Shown here in pieces: positions 50,753 through 59,043 of a stretch of 64,000 nt of DNA (within the stretch, counting starts at the first letter, position 1; every line of letters begins with the position of its first letter). This DNA comes from Thermus antranikianii DSM 12462 (GTDB lineage Bacteria > Deinococcota > Deinococci > Deinococcales > Thermaceae): positions 1 to 64,000 of the forward strand of contig NZ_AUIW01000001.1 in the NCBI RefSeq assembly GCF_000423905.1. Direction: 5' to 3'. Position numbers and translations under genes: made by a program. The notes below the pieces were generated by a model that saw nothing but the letters and a program-made list of their open reading frames with translations, searched no databases and was not told where the DNA came from.

Positions 50753-52342
50753 ATGGACCTTACCCATTATCCTTACCCTTCCCGGCGTTATGTGGTTCTT
50801 GGCCGGCGTGGGGCGGTGGCCACCAGCCAACCCCTGGCGGCTTTGGCGGGGATGGAGATGCTGCTTAAGGGGGGAAACGCGGTGGATGCGGCCATCGCCA
50901 TGGCGGCCACCCTCACGGTGGTAGAGCCCACCAGCAATGGGATCGGGGGCGACCTTTTTGCCATGGTGTGGGATGGACGGCTCCACGGGCTGAACGCTTC
51001 TGGGAAAAGCCCCTTAAGCCTGACCCCCGAGCGGATTCCCGAGGGGGGAATGCCGGAGAGGGGCTGGCTCCCGGTGACGGTGCCCGGAGCGGTCTCGGGG
51101 TGGCGGGCTTTGCACGAGCGCTTCGGCAGGCTACCGTTCCCCGAGGTTCTTTCCCCCGCCATCCGCTACGCGGAGGAGGGCTTCCCCGTGGGACCGGAGA
51201 CGGCCCGGGCCTGGCGCAGGGCGGAAGGGATTTACCTTCCCCTCAAGGGCCCGGAATTCCGGCCTTTCCAGGAAACCTTTTTTCCCCAAGGAAGGGCCCC
51301 CCGGGCCGGGGAGGTGTGGCGAAGCCCGGGACACGCCAAGACCTTGCGGGAGATCGCCCATACCTACGGGGAAAGCTTTTACCGGGGGAGATTGGCTGAG
51401 GCCATGGCGGGGTTCAGCGAGGCCACGGGAGGCCTCCTCAGCCTGGAGGACCTCAGGGCCCACGAAGCGGAGTGGGTGGAACCCCTCTCCCTGGAGTACC
51501 GGGGCCTTACCGTCCACGAACTGCCGCCCAACGGGCAGGGAATCGCTACGTTGTTGGCCCTGGCCATTCTGGAGGGCTTCGAACTCAGACCGGAAGACCC
51601 CTTCAGCTATCACCTGCAGATCGAGGCCATGCGCCTGGCCCTGGCGGACGCCTTCCGCTACGTGGCCGACCCCCGGTACCTGGAGAAGCCTCCCCAGGCC
51701 CTGCTTTCCCCCGAATACGTGGCCTCCCGCCGAAAACTCATCGGGGAACGAGCCCTGCCCCAGGCCCTCCCTGGGGTGAGACCCGAGGGAACCGTCTACC
51801 TGGCGGCGGCGGACGGGGAACTCATGGTCTCCCTCATCCAGTCCAACTACCAGGGTTTCGGCTCGGGGATCCTGATCCCGGAAACGGGGATTGCCTTGCA
51901 GAACCGGGGACTAGGCTTTTCCCTGGAGGAGGGCCACCCCAACCGGGTGGGACCGGGTAAACGGCCCTACCACACCATCATCCCGGGATTTCTCACCCGG
52001 GAGGGCAAGGCGCTGGGCCCCTTTGGGGTGATGGGGGGCTATATGCAGCCCCAGGGACACCTGCAGGTGGTGGTGGGCCTGACGAACTTTGGCTTGAACC
52101 CCCAGGCGGCGCTGGACCGGCCGCGGTGGCAGGTGGTGCCGGGTAGGGGAGGGGAGGACCGGGTGGTGCTGGAACCGGGGATTCCGCAGGCCACGGCCTT
52201 GCTCCTGCGGGACCTGGGCCACCGGGTGGAGTACGGGATGGAGCCCGGATACTTTGGGCGGGGCCAGGTGATCCTGCGTCAGGGTGAGGTGTTGGTGGCG
52301 GGTTCGGATCCTAGGGCGGAGGGGTTGGCCTTGGTGTGGTAG
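50753..52342 (+). CDS. Gamma-glutamyltransferase family protein
   Basis: Ntn-hydrolase precursor of 529 residues. Segments ATSQPLAALAGMEMLLKGGNAVDAAIAMA, PTSNGIGGDLFAMVWDG and VTVPGAVSGW are typical of GGT. The autocleavage/catalytic Thr is most likely Thr347 in PEGTVYLAAAD, where well-studied GGTs read TTHLSVVD, so the second Thr and the His are replaced. There is no signal peptide, unlike secreted GGTs, so it should be cytoplasmic. The replaced residues suggest a GGT-like hydrolase whose substrate may not be glutathione. Confidence 0.88.
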   Translation: MDLTHYPYPSRRYVVLGRRGAVATSQPLAALAGMEMLLKGGNAVDAAIAMAATLTVVEPTSNGIGGDLFAMVWDGRLHGLNASGKSPLSLTPERIPEGGMPERGWLPVTVPGAVSGWRALHERFGRLPFPEVLSPAIRYAEEGFPVGPETARAWRRAEGIYLPLKGPEFRPFQETFFPQGRAPRAGEVWRSPGHAKTLREIAHTYGESFYRGRLAEAMAGFSEATGGLLSLEDLRAHEAEWVEPLSLEYRGLTVHELPPNGQGIATLLALAILEGFELRPEDPFSYHLQIEAMRLALADAFRYVADPRYLEKPPQALLSPEYVASRRKLIGERALPQALPGVRPEGTVYLAAADGELMVSLIQSNYQGFGSGILIPETGIALQNRGLGFSLEEGHPNRVGPGKRPYHTIIPGFLTREGKALGPFGVMGGYMQPQGHLQVVVGLTNFGLNPQAALDRPRWQVVPGRGGEDRVVLEPGIPQATALLLRDLGHRVEYGMEPGYFGRGQVILRQGEVLVAGSDPRAEGLALVW

Positions 52343-52407
52343 GGAGGAGATAATTAGCACAAGCTATTTTCATCGTGAAAGCGTACACAAACCACACACA
52401 CCACCAC

Positions 52408-54189
52408 CTACCACTCACGCCAACCCCTTTCCAAGGCATACAGGTACACCACCGCTGCCGCATCCCATGCCTGGGGCCTGCAAGCCACGGGATAGGGAAC
52501 CGGAGGCAAGCCTTCCTCTCTGGGAAACCCCCCTACGAGTTCGGGCAGGCGCATGTCAGGTTGGGAGAGGGCCAGGTCCAAAAGCGCTTTGACCACCTTC
52601 TGGCCTTCTTCCCGGAAGCCGTATCGAAACAATCCCCCCGCCAAAAGCGCCGTGTCGTGGGGCCATACTGAACCGTTGTGGTAGGAGAGAGGGTTATAAC
52701 GCACCTCTCGGGCACCCAAGGTGCGTATTCCCCAGCCCGACCACAATTCCTCGGAGAACAAGGTTTCCAGCAATTCGGGCAGGACTTCCCTAGGGACGGC
52801 CCCAGCCCAGAGAAGATGGCCAGCGTTGGAAGCCTTGACCTTAAGAGGCTCTTTATAACGGTCCAAGGCCAGGGCGTAGGTGGAAAGCTCGGGAAGCCAA
52901 AGCTTTTCCTGAATGATGCGGAAAAGACCTTCTGCACGTTCCAGTAAACGCTTGGCTTTATCCTTTTCCCCTAGAACCTGGTAGAGCTTTGCTCCTTCCA
53001 GGTAGGCAGCGTAGGCGTATCCCTGCACCTCGCTCACCGCCAAAGGAGGCTCGGCCAAGCGGCCATCCCGGTGGCTCATGGAATCATGGGAATCCTTCCA
53101 GGCTTGAATGGCCAGGCCTGTGCCGCTTGGCTGAAACTCCAAAAGCCCATCCCCATCCAGATCCGCTTGATCCAACCAGGCCAGGGCAGCCTCCCACTGT
53201 GGCCGAAGCTCCCGAATCAGGGCTAGGTCCCCTACCAAATCCAGGTACCGGCCCAGAAGAATGAGGAAGAGGGGAGTGGCGTCTACGGTGCCGTAGTACC
53301 GGAAAAAGGGTACCTGGTGGGTACGGGAAAGCTCTCCAATCCGCACCTCGTGCAGGATTTTTCCCGGCTCCTCCTCCCGCCATGGGTCAAAAACCGCCCC
53401 CTGCCTTGCGGCCAGGTAGCGGAGAACTCCCTGGGCCACTCCCTTTCCCCAAGGGAGGATCATGAAGGCAGTGATGAGGCTATCCCGGCCGAATGGGGCC
53501 ACAAACCAGGGAATTCCGGCAGCAGGTACAGGCCCCTGGGGGGTGGAAAGGAGGAGGGCCCTGAGGTCCAAGAGGGCCTGGCGCAAAGGACCTTCCCAGG
53601 AACCCTCTCCTTGAGGAAAGGCCTCGAGGAACTCCTCGTACCCGGGTAGGGAGCCCGGAGCCTCGAGGGGACTTTCCAACCGTACCTCCCAACCCACCTC
53701 CCCAATTCCCCTGGGGGGTAGGTACAGACGAAAACCTCCCTCCGGCGGCTCAGGAACAAACACCACCCGCTGCTCCACTCCATCCGCGGCCCGGTAGAGA
53801 AAACCCATGCCGTTTCCCACCCTCGGGTGCCATCCCCGGGCCTGGAAAAGATCGGAGAACTCGCCCTGGGCCTGCACCTCCACCCGCACTTCCTCAGGCT
53901 CAGGGGAAAGGTTTAGGAAGCTTAACCGCTCCTCCACTTTCCCCCGATGAACCCGCAAGAGGCGGCGCAGGTAGAGCTCCCCTTCTGGACCACGAAAACG
54001 GGCCCAGTCCTGAACCAGGTGATCGGGCCTTGGGGAGCGGCTTTCCAAGAGCACTAGGCCTTGGGGCAATAGAAGGCGGTAACGGGAAAGGAAGCGAGTG
54101 TCGTGCCGGTAAAACCCCTCCGCCCCCTCCTCAGCAAAACCCTCTTCGTTCAGTACCAGGTAGGTGTCGTCCTCCTTGAGAGGCACCAT
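52408..54189 (-). CDS. Amylo-alpha-1,6-glucosidase-like glycoside hydrolase
   Basis: Protein of 593 residues of the glycogen-debranching N-terminal plus (alpha/alpha)6-barrel type. The N-terminal beta domain (DTYLVLNEEGFAEEGAEGFY, RHDTRFLSRYRLLLP) is followed by a helical barrel with WFVAPFGRDSLITAF, RTHQVPFFRYYGTVDATPLFL and QAWKDSHDSM in order, and NGSVWPHDTALLAGG near the end. Acidic residues in GRDSL and KDSHDS are candidate catalytic groups. It is the last gene of the LacI-controlled sugar operon, three bases after the permease gene, so it probably acts on the imported oligosaccharide inside the cell. The exact bond cleaved is unknown. Confidence 0.85.
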   Translation of the reverse strand: MVPLKEDDTYLVLNEEGFAEEGAEGFYRHDTRFLSRYRLLLPQGLVLLESRSPRPDHLVQDWARFRGPEGELYLRRLLRVHRGKVEERLSFLNLSPEPEEVRVEVQAQGEFSDLFQARGWHPRVGNGMGFLYRAADGVEQRVVFVPEPPEGGFRLYLPPRGIGEVGWEVRLESPLEAPGSLPGYEEFLEAFPQGEGSWEGPLRQALLDLRALLLSTPQGPVPAAGIPWFVAPFGRDSLITAFMILPWGKGVAQGVLRYLAARQGAVFDPWREEEPGKILHEVRIGELSRTHQVPFFRYYGTVDATPLFLILLGRYLDLVGDLALIRELRPQWEAALAWLDQADLDGDGLLEFQPSGTGLAIQAWKDSHDSMSHRDGRLAEPPLAVSEVQGYAYAAYLEGAKLYQVLGEKDKAKRLLERAEGLFRIIQEKLWLPELSTYALALDRYKEPLKVKASNAGHLLWAGAVPREVLPELLETLFSEELWSGWGIRTLGAREVRYNPLSYHNGSVWPHDTALLAGGLFRYGFREEGQKVVKALLDLALSQPDMRLPELVGGFPREEGLPPVPYPVACRPQAWDAAAVVYLYALERGWREW

Positions 54190-54191
54190 GG

Positions 54192-55553
54192 CTACTCCCT
54201 CAGGGCACCCAGGCTGGGCCCCTCCACAAAATAGCGCTGGAAGACCATGAAAAGCACCAAGACCGGGATCATGGAGAAGAATCCCCCTGCCAGGATCAGC
54301 CCCCAGTCACCCACCTGACCGTAGGCATTGCGAAAGGAAAGCAGTCCTAAGGGCAAGGTGTAGATGTCCCGGGGGCTGGTAAGGACCACAAAAGGCCAGA
54401 AGAACTCGTTCCAAGCTCCCTGGAAGGTCAGGATCGCCAGGGCTCCCAGGGCGGGCGTGGACATGGGCAGCACAATGCGGAACAGGGTCTGTACCGGAGT
54501 AGCGCCATCAATGAGAGCCGCCTCTTCTACCTCCCGAGGGATGGACTCGAAGAACTGCCTCATGATAAAGACTGCCCCTGCACCCACCAGTCCGGATAAG
54601 ACCAAGCCAGTATAGGTGTTGAGGAGGGTATCCACACCAAAAAGCTTAGAAAGGCCGAATATCCCGTCCCGGAGGACCAGGTAGTTGGAAATAAAGGTTA
54701 CCTGCGCCGGTACCATCATGGAAAAGAGCATGAACAAAAAGAGAGGTTGCTTGCCGGGAAATCGCAGCCTGGCCAGGGCGTAGCCCGCCATGGAGGCGAA
54801 CACCAAGGTGGTCAGAACCTTCACCGAGGCAAGGAGGAAGGAATTCAACGTCCAGCGGAGGAAGAGGCTTTCTCCTGTTTCCAGACTCCGGGTTTCCCGG
54901 AAGGCCCGCACGTAGCTGTGAAAGACATAGCCCAGAAGCCCAGGAACAACGTTATCCCAGCTGGCCACCCGTCCCCGCCGCTCCAGCCGGGTGGGATCCA
55001 GGGTTGCCCCCACTAGGACCACTCCGCGCGGCGTTTCAAGGTCTAAAGGCACCCGCTCCAGAAAGGGACCTTCCCCCGGGTAAATCAGGCGTAGCCGATA
55101 GCGAAAAACGGTCCCCTCCTGATCCCCCAAGGTGGCCGCCCTAACCTCCACCAGCTCGGGTCCCTCGAGGCGCACGTAGTCGGCAGCATAGGGAGCCTCA
55201 AACACCGCTCCCATGCCGGCTCCCGGCCTTCTGCGAGGAATCACCGCCAGGACCTCGGGCTCCTGCCCTCCAGGGCTGAAGTAGGCCACATCGAACGCGA
55301 GAGACCTGCCCGGCGCCATGCCGCCCAACCATGGGTTTCCTGCGCCCTCCCAACCGAGGCGCCAGGCTGCCGTCCAGTTTTTAGGATTCACCTGAGCAAA
55401 GCGCAGGGTAAAGGGCCACTCCAGGGGATTGGCCTTGAGGCTGGCCAGGAAGCCCATAACGAAGGGACCGATGAAGAATACTCCAAAGGCCAGCAGTAGC
55501 CCGTAAACCCACGCCAGCCTGGTCCATATGCGCAAGGGGGCCACTAGGACCAC
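54192..55553 (-). CDS. Sugar ABC permease (MalG type) with a large periplasmic-side insertion
   Basis: The C-terminal ~220 residues are a standard MalG-family permease: SFLLASVKVLTTLVFASMAGYALARLRFPG, the EAA loop EEAALIDGATPVQTLFRIVLPM, and QGAWNEFFWPFVVL. The N-terminal helix LAWVYGLLLAFGVFFIGPFVMGF is also normal. Between them (about residues 45-225) lies an extra beta-rich stretch absent from ordinary 280-residue MalG proteins, giving 453 residues. It includes FLERVPLDLETPRGVVLVGATLDP-like sequence and sits outside the membrane. It starts at GTG and overlaps the MalF-type gene by 10 bases. Confidence 0.88.
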   Translation of the reverse strand: MVLVAPLRIWTRLAWVYGLLLAFGVFFIGPFVMGFLASLKANPLEWPFTLRFAQVNPKNWTAAWRLGWEGAGNPWLGGMAPGRSLAFDVAYFSPGGQEPEVLAVIPRRRPGAGMGAVFEAPYAADYVRLEGPELVEVRAATLGDQEGTVFRYRLRLIYPGEGPFLERVPLDLETPRGVVLVGATLDPTRLERRGRVASWDNVVPGLLGYVFHSYVRAFRETRSLETGESLFLRWTLNSFLLASVKVLTTLVFASMAGYALARLRFPGKQPLFLFMLFSMMVPAQVTFISNYLVLRDGIFGLSKLFGVDTLLNTYTGLVLSGLVGAGAVFIMRQFFESIPREVEEAALIDGATPVQTLFRIVLPMSTPALGALAILTFQGAWNEFFWPFVVLTSPRDIYTLPLGLLSFRNAYGQVGDWGLILAGGFFSMIPVLVLFMVFQRYFVEGPSLGALRE

Positions 55554-56647
55554 CCCCTTTCCCCCACGCCAAAGCGTCGTTGAAGAAGTACGATGGCCAG
55601 GGTAAGCACCGCCAGGACCAAGGCGGCAGCCGAGGCCAGGCCTACCCGGGGCGAGGCCCCGGCGGGGAAGACGTTTCCGTACACGTAGTAGGCCAGGGTG
55701 ATGGTACTCTCCAAGGGCGCACCCCCTGCACCCCCTACGAAGAGCACCTGGTCAAAGAGCTGCAGGGTGCCGATGAGGCCCAGGGTGATGACCAAAAAGA
55801 GAACCGGTCTCAGAAGGGGTAGGGTGATACGCCAGAACATCGTCCAAGAAGAGGCACCGTCCAGGGCAGCCGCTTCGTAAAGGCTTCTGGGGATGCCTTT
55901 AAGCCCTGCCAGGAAGATGACCATGAAGGTAGGGATGGTGGTGTAGGTGTTCATGAGGATGATGGCCCAGAGGGGGTAGGGGAGACCTAAGAGGGTGGCC
56001 CGGCTGGTAAACCAGGGAATGTCCACCTGGACCTCCCGAGCAGGAGGCCAACCCAAGTGCCCCAGGGCGTACATCCCGAGGAGGGCCAAGGCAAGGGAAG
56101 CTAGGGCCAGACCGGGGTCCCAGAAGGGGGTGGGGAATCCCTGTCGCCTTCGCCAGAACGCCTGTAGGCCCTGCAAAAGGGCAAAGAGCCCCGCCCCGAT
56201 TAGGAGGTGGGGCAGGTAGCTGAGCATAAGGGACAGCCCCTGGTTTACCACGCCGGTGCGCTGGAATAGCCAAAGGAGGAGAAGGCTCGCTGCAGCGGTA
56301 GAGACCACAGAAGGAAGGTAATAAACGGTGCGGAAAAAAGTAACGCCCCTCAAAGGTCGATTCAGGGATAGGGCCAGAAGAAGGGCCAGGGCTGTTTGAA
56401 GGCTGGTGACGATCCCGCTGTAAGCTAAGGTGTGCTTTAAGGCGGTCAGGAAAAGGGGGTCTTGAAATAGGCGTAGATAGTTCCTCAGGCCCACCCACTG
56501 GGGTGGCTTGAAGAGGTCGTAGTCGGAGAAGCTAAAAAATAAAGTGCGTAGAAAGGCGTAGAGGAAGAAGACCGCTAAGGTAAAAACAAAGGGGAAGAGG
56601 AGGAGAAGGGCGTAAAAGCCCTCGAGGGTCCGCGCCTTGAAACGCAT
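55544..56647 (-). CDS. Sugar ABC permease (MalF/UgpA type)
   Basis: Permease of 367 residues. Landmarks are LLLLFPFVFTLAVFFLYAFLRTLFFSFSDYD, WVGLRNYLRLFQDPLF, YYLPSVVSTAAASLLLLWLF and the EAA loop YEAAALDGASSWTMFWRITLPLL. An additional region (about residues 150-215, LFALLQGLQAFWRRRQGF onward) makes it longer than typical UgpA-like permeases. It starts 44 bases after the binding-protein stop, with a strong hairpin in that gap. Confidence 0.92.
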   Translation of the reverse strand: MRFKARTLEGFYALLLLFPFVFTLAVFFLYAFLRTLFFSFSDYDLFKPPQWVGLRNYLRLFQDPLFLTALKHTLAYSGIVTSLQTALALLLALSLNRPLRGVTFFRTVYYLPSVVSTAAASLLLLWLFQRTGVVNQGLSLMLSYLPHLLIGAGLFALLQGLQAFWRRRQGFPTPFWDPGLALASLALALLGMYALGHLGWPPAREVQVDIPWFTSRATLLGLPYPLWAIILMNTYTTIPTFMVIFLAGLKGIPRSLYEAAALDGASSWTMFWRITLPLLRPVLFLVITLGLIGTLQLFDQVLFVGGAGGAPLESTITLAYYVYGNVFPAGASPRVGLASAAALVLAVLTLAIVLLQRRFGVGERGWS

Positions 56648-56659
56648 AGGGGTTCCCTT

Positions 56660-56686
56660 AAGGGGGGCGGCTTAGCCGCCCCCCTT
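56660..56686 (-). terminator. Intra-operon hairpin between binding-protein and permease genes
   Basis: A perfect 12-bp stem (AAGGGGGGCGGC with GCCGCCCCCCTT) with a TTA loop lies between the binding-protein stop and the MalF-type start. Such hairpins attenuate or protect the upstream message, giving more binding protein than permease. Confidence 0.65.
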
Positions 56687-56691
56687 GACGA

Positions 56692-57924
56692 TCACCTTCT
56701 GCCCGTAAGGCGATCCAATGCGGCCTGGGCATCCCTTATGGCTTGATCCACGCTCTTTTGCCCGCCGATCACCGCCTGGATCGCTTCGTTGATGGGCCTC
56801 ATCCAGTCACCGCCGAACCCCCGGAAGCTGAAGGGGTAAACATTCCCTCCTTGCGCAGTAGAACCCTGGAAGACCACCCGGTTCAGTTCCGACTCCTTGG
56901 TGGGGCGTTGGAAGTAGGGGTTGTTGGCCAGAGCGCGGCGGCTGGGGATGGCGAGGCCACGTTCCAGCACCCACTGCTGGGCCTCAGGGGAGGTGAGAGC
57001 CTTTAAAACCTTAACCGCCGCTGCCTTGTTGGTGCTGGCCGCGTTAAGGCTCCAGGAAACGGTGAAGATGAAGTTTCCGCGCTTCCTGGTGACAGGATCC
57101 AGGGGCAGGAAGGTGGTGCCGTACCTCAGGTTGGGGGCCTTGTCCCTTAGGAATCCTGCGATCCAAGCTCCCTCGAGGGCTGTGGCAGCCTTCTCGCTAC
57201 CGAAGCACCCTCCGGTCCAGCCTTCACCCAGGTCCTGGGCAAACTTTGCAGCACCTCGCCGGATGAGGCCGGTGTACCACTCGAAGGCCCGCCGGAAGTG
57301 CTGGTCCAGGACCGAGTGCCCCTTCTCGTCAAAGGGCTTCCAACCGGTGGCAAAGGCAAAGGCTCCAAAGCGAGCAAAGTCTGCCACCAAGCATATCCCC
57401 GCCACATCCTTCAACCGAGACTGCACCTGACGGATCTTGGCTTCAAAGGTCTCCCAGGTATCCTGCTGATTCGGGTAGAGGACCTTGGCCTCATCGAAAA
57501 GGTCCTTGTTGAAGACCAAGGCCAAGGTGTTGAAGTCCTTGGGGATTCCGTAGAGCTTCCCCCGGTACGTGAAGGCCTGGACCAAGTTGGGGAGGAACTC
57601 GCCCACTTCCTGTTTGCTAAAGTGGGCGTCCAGGGGCTCTACCCTTCCCGTGGCAAAAAGGCTCTCCGCCCAGAAGATGTCCACATAGAAGAGGTCGGGG
57701 GCTGTGCCAGCGGAGAGGGCATTGAAAAGCCACTGCGTGTAGTCGCCTTCGATGGGTTGGTAGATAACGCGTATCCCTTCCCGGTCCAGCTTAGGCTGAA
57801 CCACTTCTTTGAGAAGGCCGTTGACAATTGCGATGTCCGTACCGCCCCAGCCAGAAATACGTACCTGGGTCTGGGCCAAGGCCAGCCCGAGCATGGCCAC
57901 AAAGACAACCAAAATTCTTAGCAT
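56692..57924 (-). CDS. Sugar ABC transporter substrate-binding protein (family 1)
   Basis: Binding protein of 410 residues with a signal peptide (MLRILVVFVAMLGLALA). Family-1 features are QVRISGWGGTDIAIVNGLLKE, GDYTQWLFNALSAGTAPDLFYVDIFW, YRGKLYGIPKDFNTLALVFNKDLF and TALEGAWIAGFLRD. It delivers an oligosaccharide to the MalF/MalG-type permeases. No dedicated ATPase gene is present, so a shared MsmK/UgpC-type ATPase is assumed. The divergent GH130 gene hints at mannose-containing rather than malto-oligosaccharides. Confidence 0.92.
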   Translation of the reverse strand: MLRILVVFVAMLGLALAQTQVRISGWGGTDIAIVNGLLKEVVQPKLDREGIRVIYQPIEGDYTQWLFNALSAGTAPDLFYVDIFWAESLFATGRVEPLDAHFSKQEVGEFLPNLVQAFTYRGKLYGIPKDFNTLALVFNKDLFDEAKVLYPNQQDTWETFEAKIRQVQSRLKDVAGICLVADFARFGAFAFATGWKPFDEKGHSVLDQHFRRAFEWYTGLIRRGAAKFAQDLGEGWTGGCFGSEKAATALEGAWIAGFLRDKAPNLRYGTTFLPLDPVTRKRGNFIFTVSWSLNAASTNKAAAVKVLKALTSPEAQQWVLERGLAIPSRRALANNPYFQRPTKESELNRVVFQGSTAQGGNVYPFSFRGFGGDWMRPINEAIQAVIGGQKSVDQAIRDAQAALDRLTGRR

Positions 57925-57992
57925 ACCCTTCCTCCTTTACCAGTCTGCCTAAAGCCTATAGCCTGAAGCCGATCGGGTGAGAGATCCTTTCC

Positions 57993-58967
57993 CTATTCCA
58001 CCTCCCTTCGCGCCGTAGAACCCCTGGGAACCAGATGAACAGGCACCCGCTTCCCATACGGGCTCTTTCCCTGCAGGGCTTCCCGGAGAAGCCTTACCGC
58101 CTCGCGGGCAATGGTGGGAATGTCCTGATGGATGGTGGTGAGCCTTTCCCCTACCTCGGGAAGGTCGTCGTATCCCACCAGGCTCACGTCAGCAGGAACA
58201 TGAAGGCCCAAATCCTCCAAAGCAGCCCAGGCCCCCAGGGCCATCTCGTCGGAGGCGGCAAAAAGAGCCGAGAAGCGCAAGCCCCCTTCCCATGCCCGCC
58301 TCACCGCCCGGTAGGCATGAAGGGCATCAAAGTTGCCGTCCAGAATCAGCTTCGGGCGTAACCTTAGCCCCGCTTCCAGAAGGGCCCTCTTGTACCCAAG
58401 AAGCCGCTCCCTTCCCGCCTGGTGATGCAAGTGCCCCGTGAGGTGAGCAATGTCCCGGTGACCCAGTTCCAACAGGTGGCGGGTAGCCTTGTAGCCCCCG
58501 TCCTCATCGTCCGGGGCTACCCAGAAGGTTCCCGGATAACTGCCGATGAGCACAAAGGGTACGTTGTCCTTTCGTAGGGTCTCGATACGGGGGTCGTGGT
58601 CATGCGCGCCCAGTAAGAGGTACGCCCTGGCCTTCTCTAAAGGCAGGCCGCGGGCATCCGTGGCGACCTCCATTACCCGCAAACCCAGGCGCCAGACCTC
58701 CTCGGAGAGGGCTTCCAGCAGAAGGGTGAAGTAGGGTGTGTAGCGCCGCACTCCTGGGGCCAGAAGAAGGCCAACGGCCGTGGATTGCCCTACCAGTTCC
58801 CTGGCAGCGGCATTGGGAACAAAACCCTGGGTACGAACCACCTCTAACACCCGGGCCCGGGTTTCCGGGCTAACCCCAGGCCGGCCATTGAGGACTCGGC
58901 TCACGGTACCTACGGAAACGTTTGCAAACCTAGCGATTTCCCTTATAGTCAGCCTCTTCTTGGTCAT
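57993..58967 (-). CDS. LacI-family transcriptional regulator
   Basis: Regulator of 324 residues. The ATG at 58967 gives the classical headpiece MTKKRLTIREIARFANVSVG, TVSRVLNGRPGVSPETRARV with the hinge helix NAAARELVGQSTAVG. A periplasmic-binding-protein-like ligand domain follows (VPFVLIGSYPG, HLTGHLHHQAGRERLLGYKRAL, FAASDEMALGAWAALEDLGLHVPADVSLVGYDD in order). It is the first gene of the operon that continues with the sugar transporter and hydrolase, and it probably represses itself, that operon and the divergent GH130 gene from one operator. Confidence 0.94.
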   Translation of the reverse strand: MTKKRLTIREIARFANVSVGTVSRVLNGRPGVSPETRARVLEVVRTQGFVPNAAARELVGQSTAVGLLLAPGVRRYTPYFTLLLEALSEEVWRLGLRVMEVATDARGLPLEKARAYLLLGAHDHDPRIETLRKDNVPFVLIGSYPGTFWVAPDDEDGGYKATRHLLELGHRDIAHLTGHLHHQAGRERLLGYKRALLEAGLRLRPKLILDGNFDALHAYRAVRRAWEGGLRFSALFAASDEMALGAWAALEDLGLHVPADVSLVGYDDLPEVGERLTTIHQDIPTIAREAVRLLREALQGKSPYGKRVPVHLVPRGSTARREVE

Positions 58968-58973
58968 TATCGT

Positions 58974-59015
58974 AAACGTTTCCCCCAGCTTAACCCACCC
59001 CCTACCCCCCGTCAA
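58974..59015 (-). promoter_or_regulatory. lacI-operon promoter and LacI-type operator
   Basis: Minus-strand TTGACG (59015-59010), a 17-base spacer and TAAGCT (58992-58987) form the promoter. At the expected start point lies the palindromic core AAACGTTT (58974-58981), a LacI-family operator with the central CG. It is seven bases from the lacI ATG, indicating autorepression. Confidence 0.65.
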
Positions 59016-59031
59016 GCCAACGTTGGCCCGC

Positions 59032-59037
59032 TAGGAT
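59032..59037 (+). promoter_or_regulatory. -10 element for a leaderless GH130 transcript
   Basis: TAGGAT lies six bases before the GH130 ATG at 59044, so transcription should begin at or next to the start codon. There is no ribosome site, which agrees with a leaderless message. The -35 region is weak. Confidence 0.45.
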
Positions 59038-59043
59038 AGGGGC

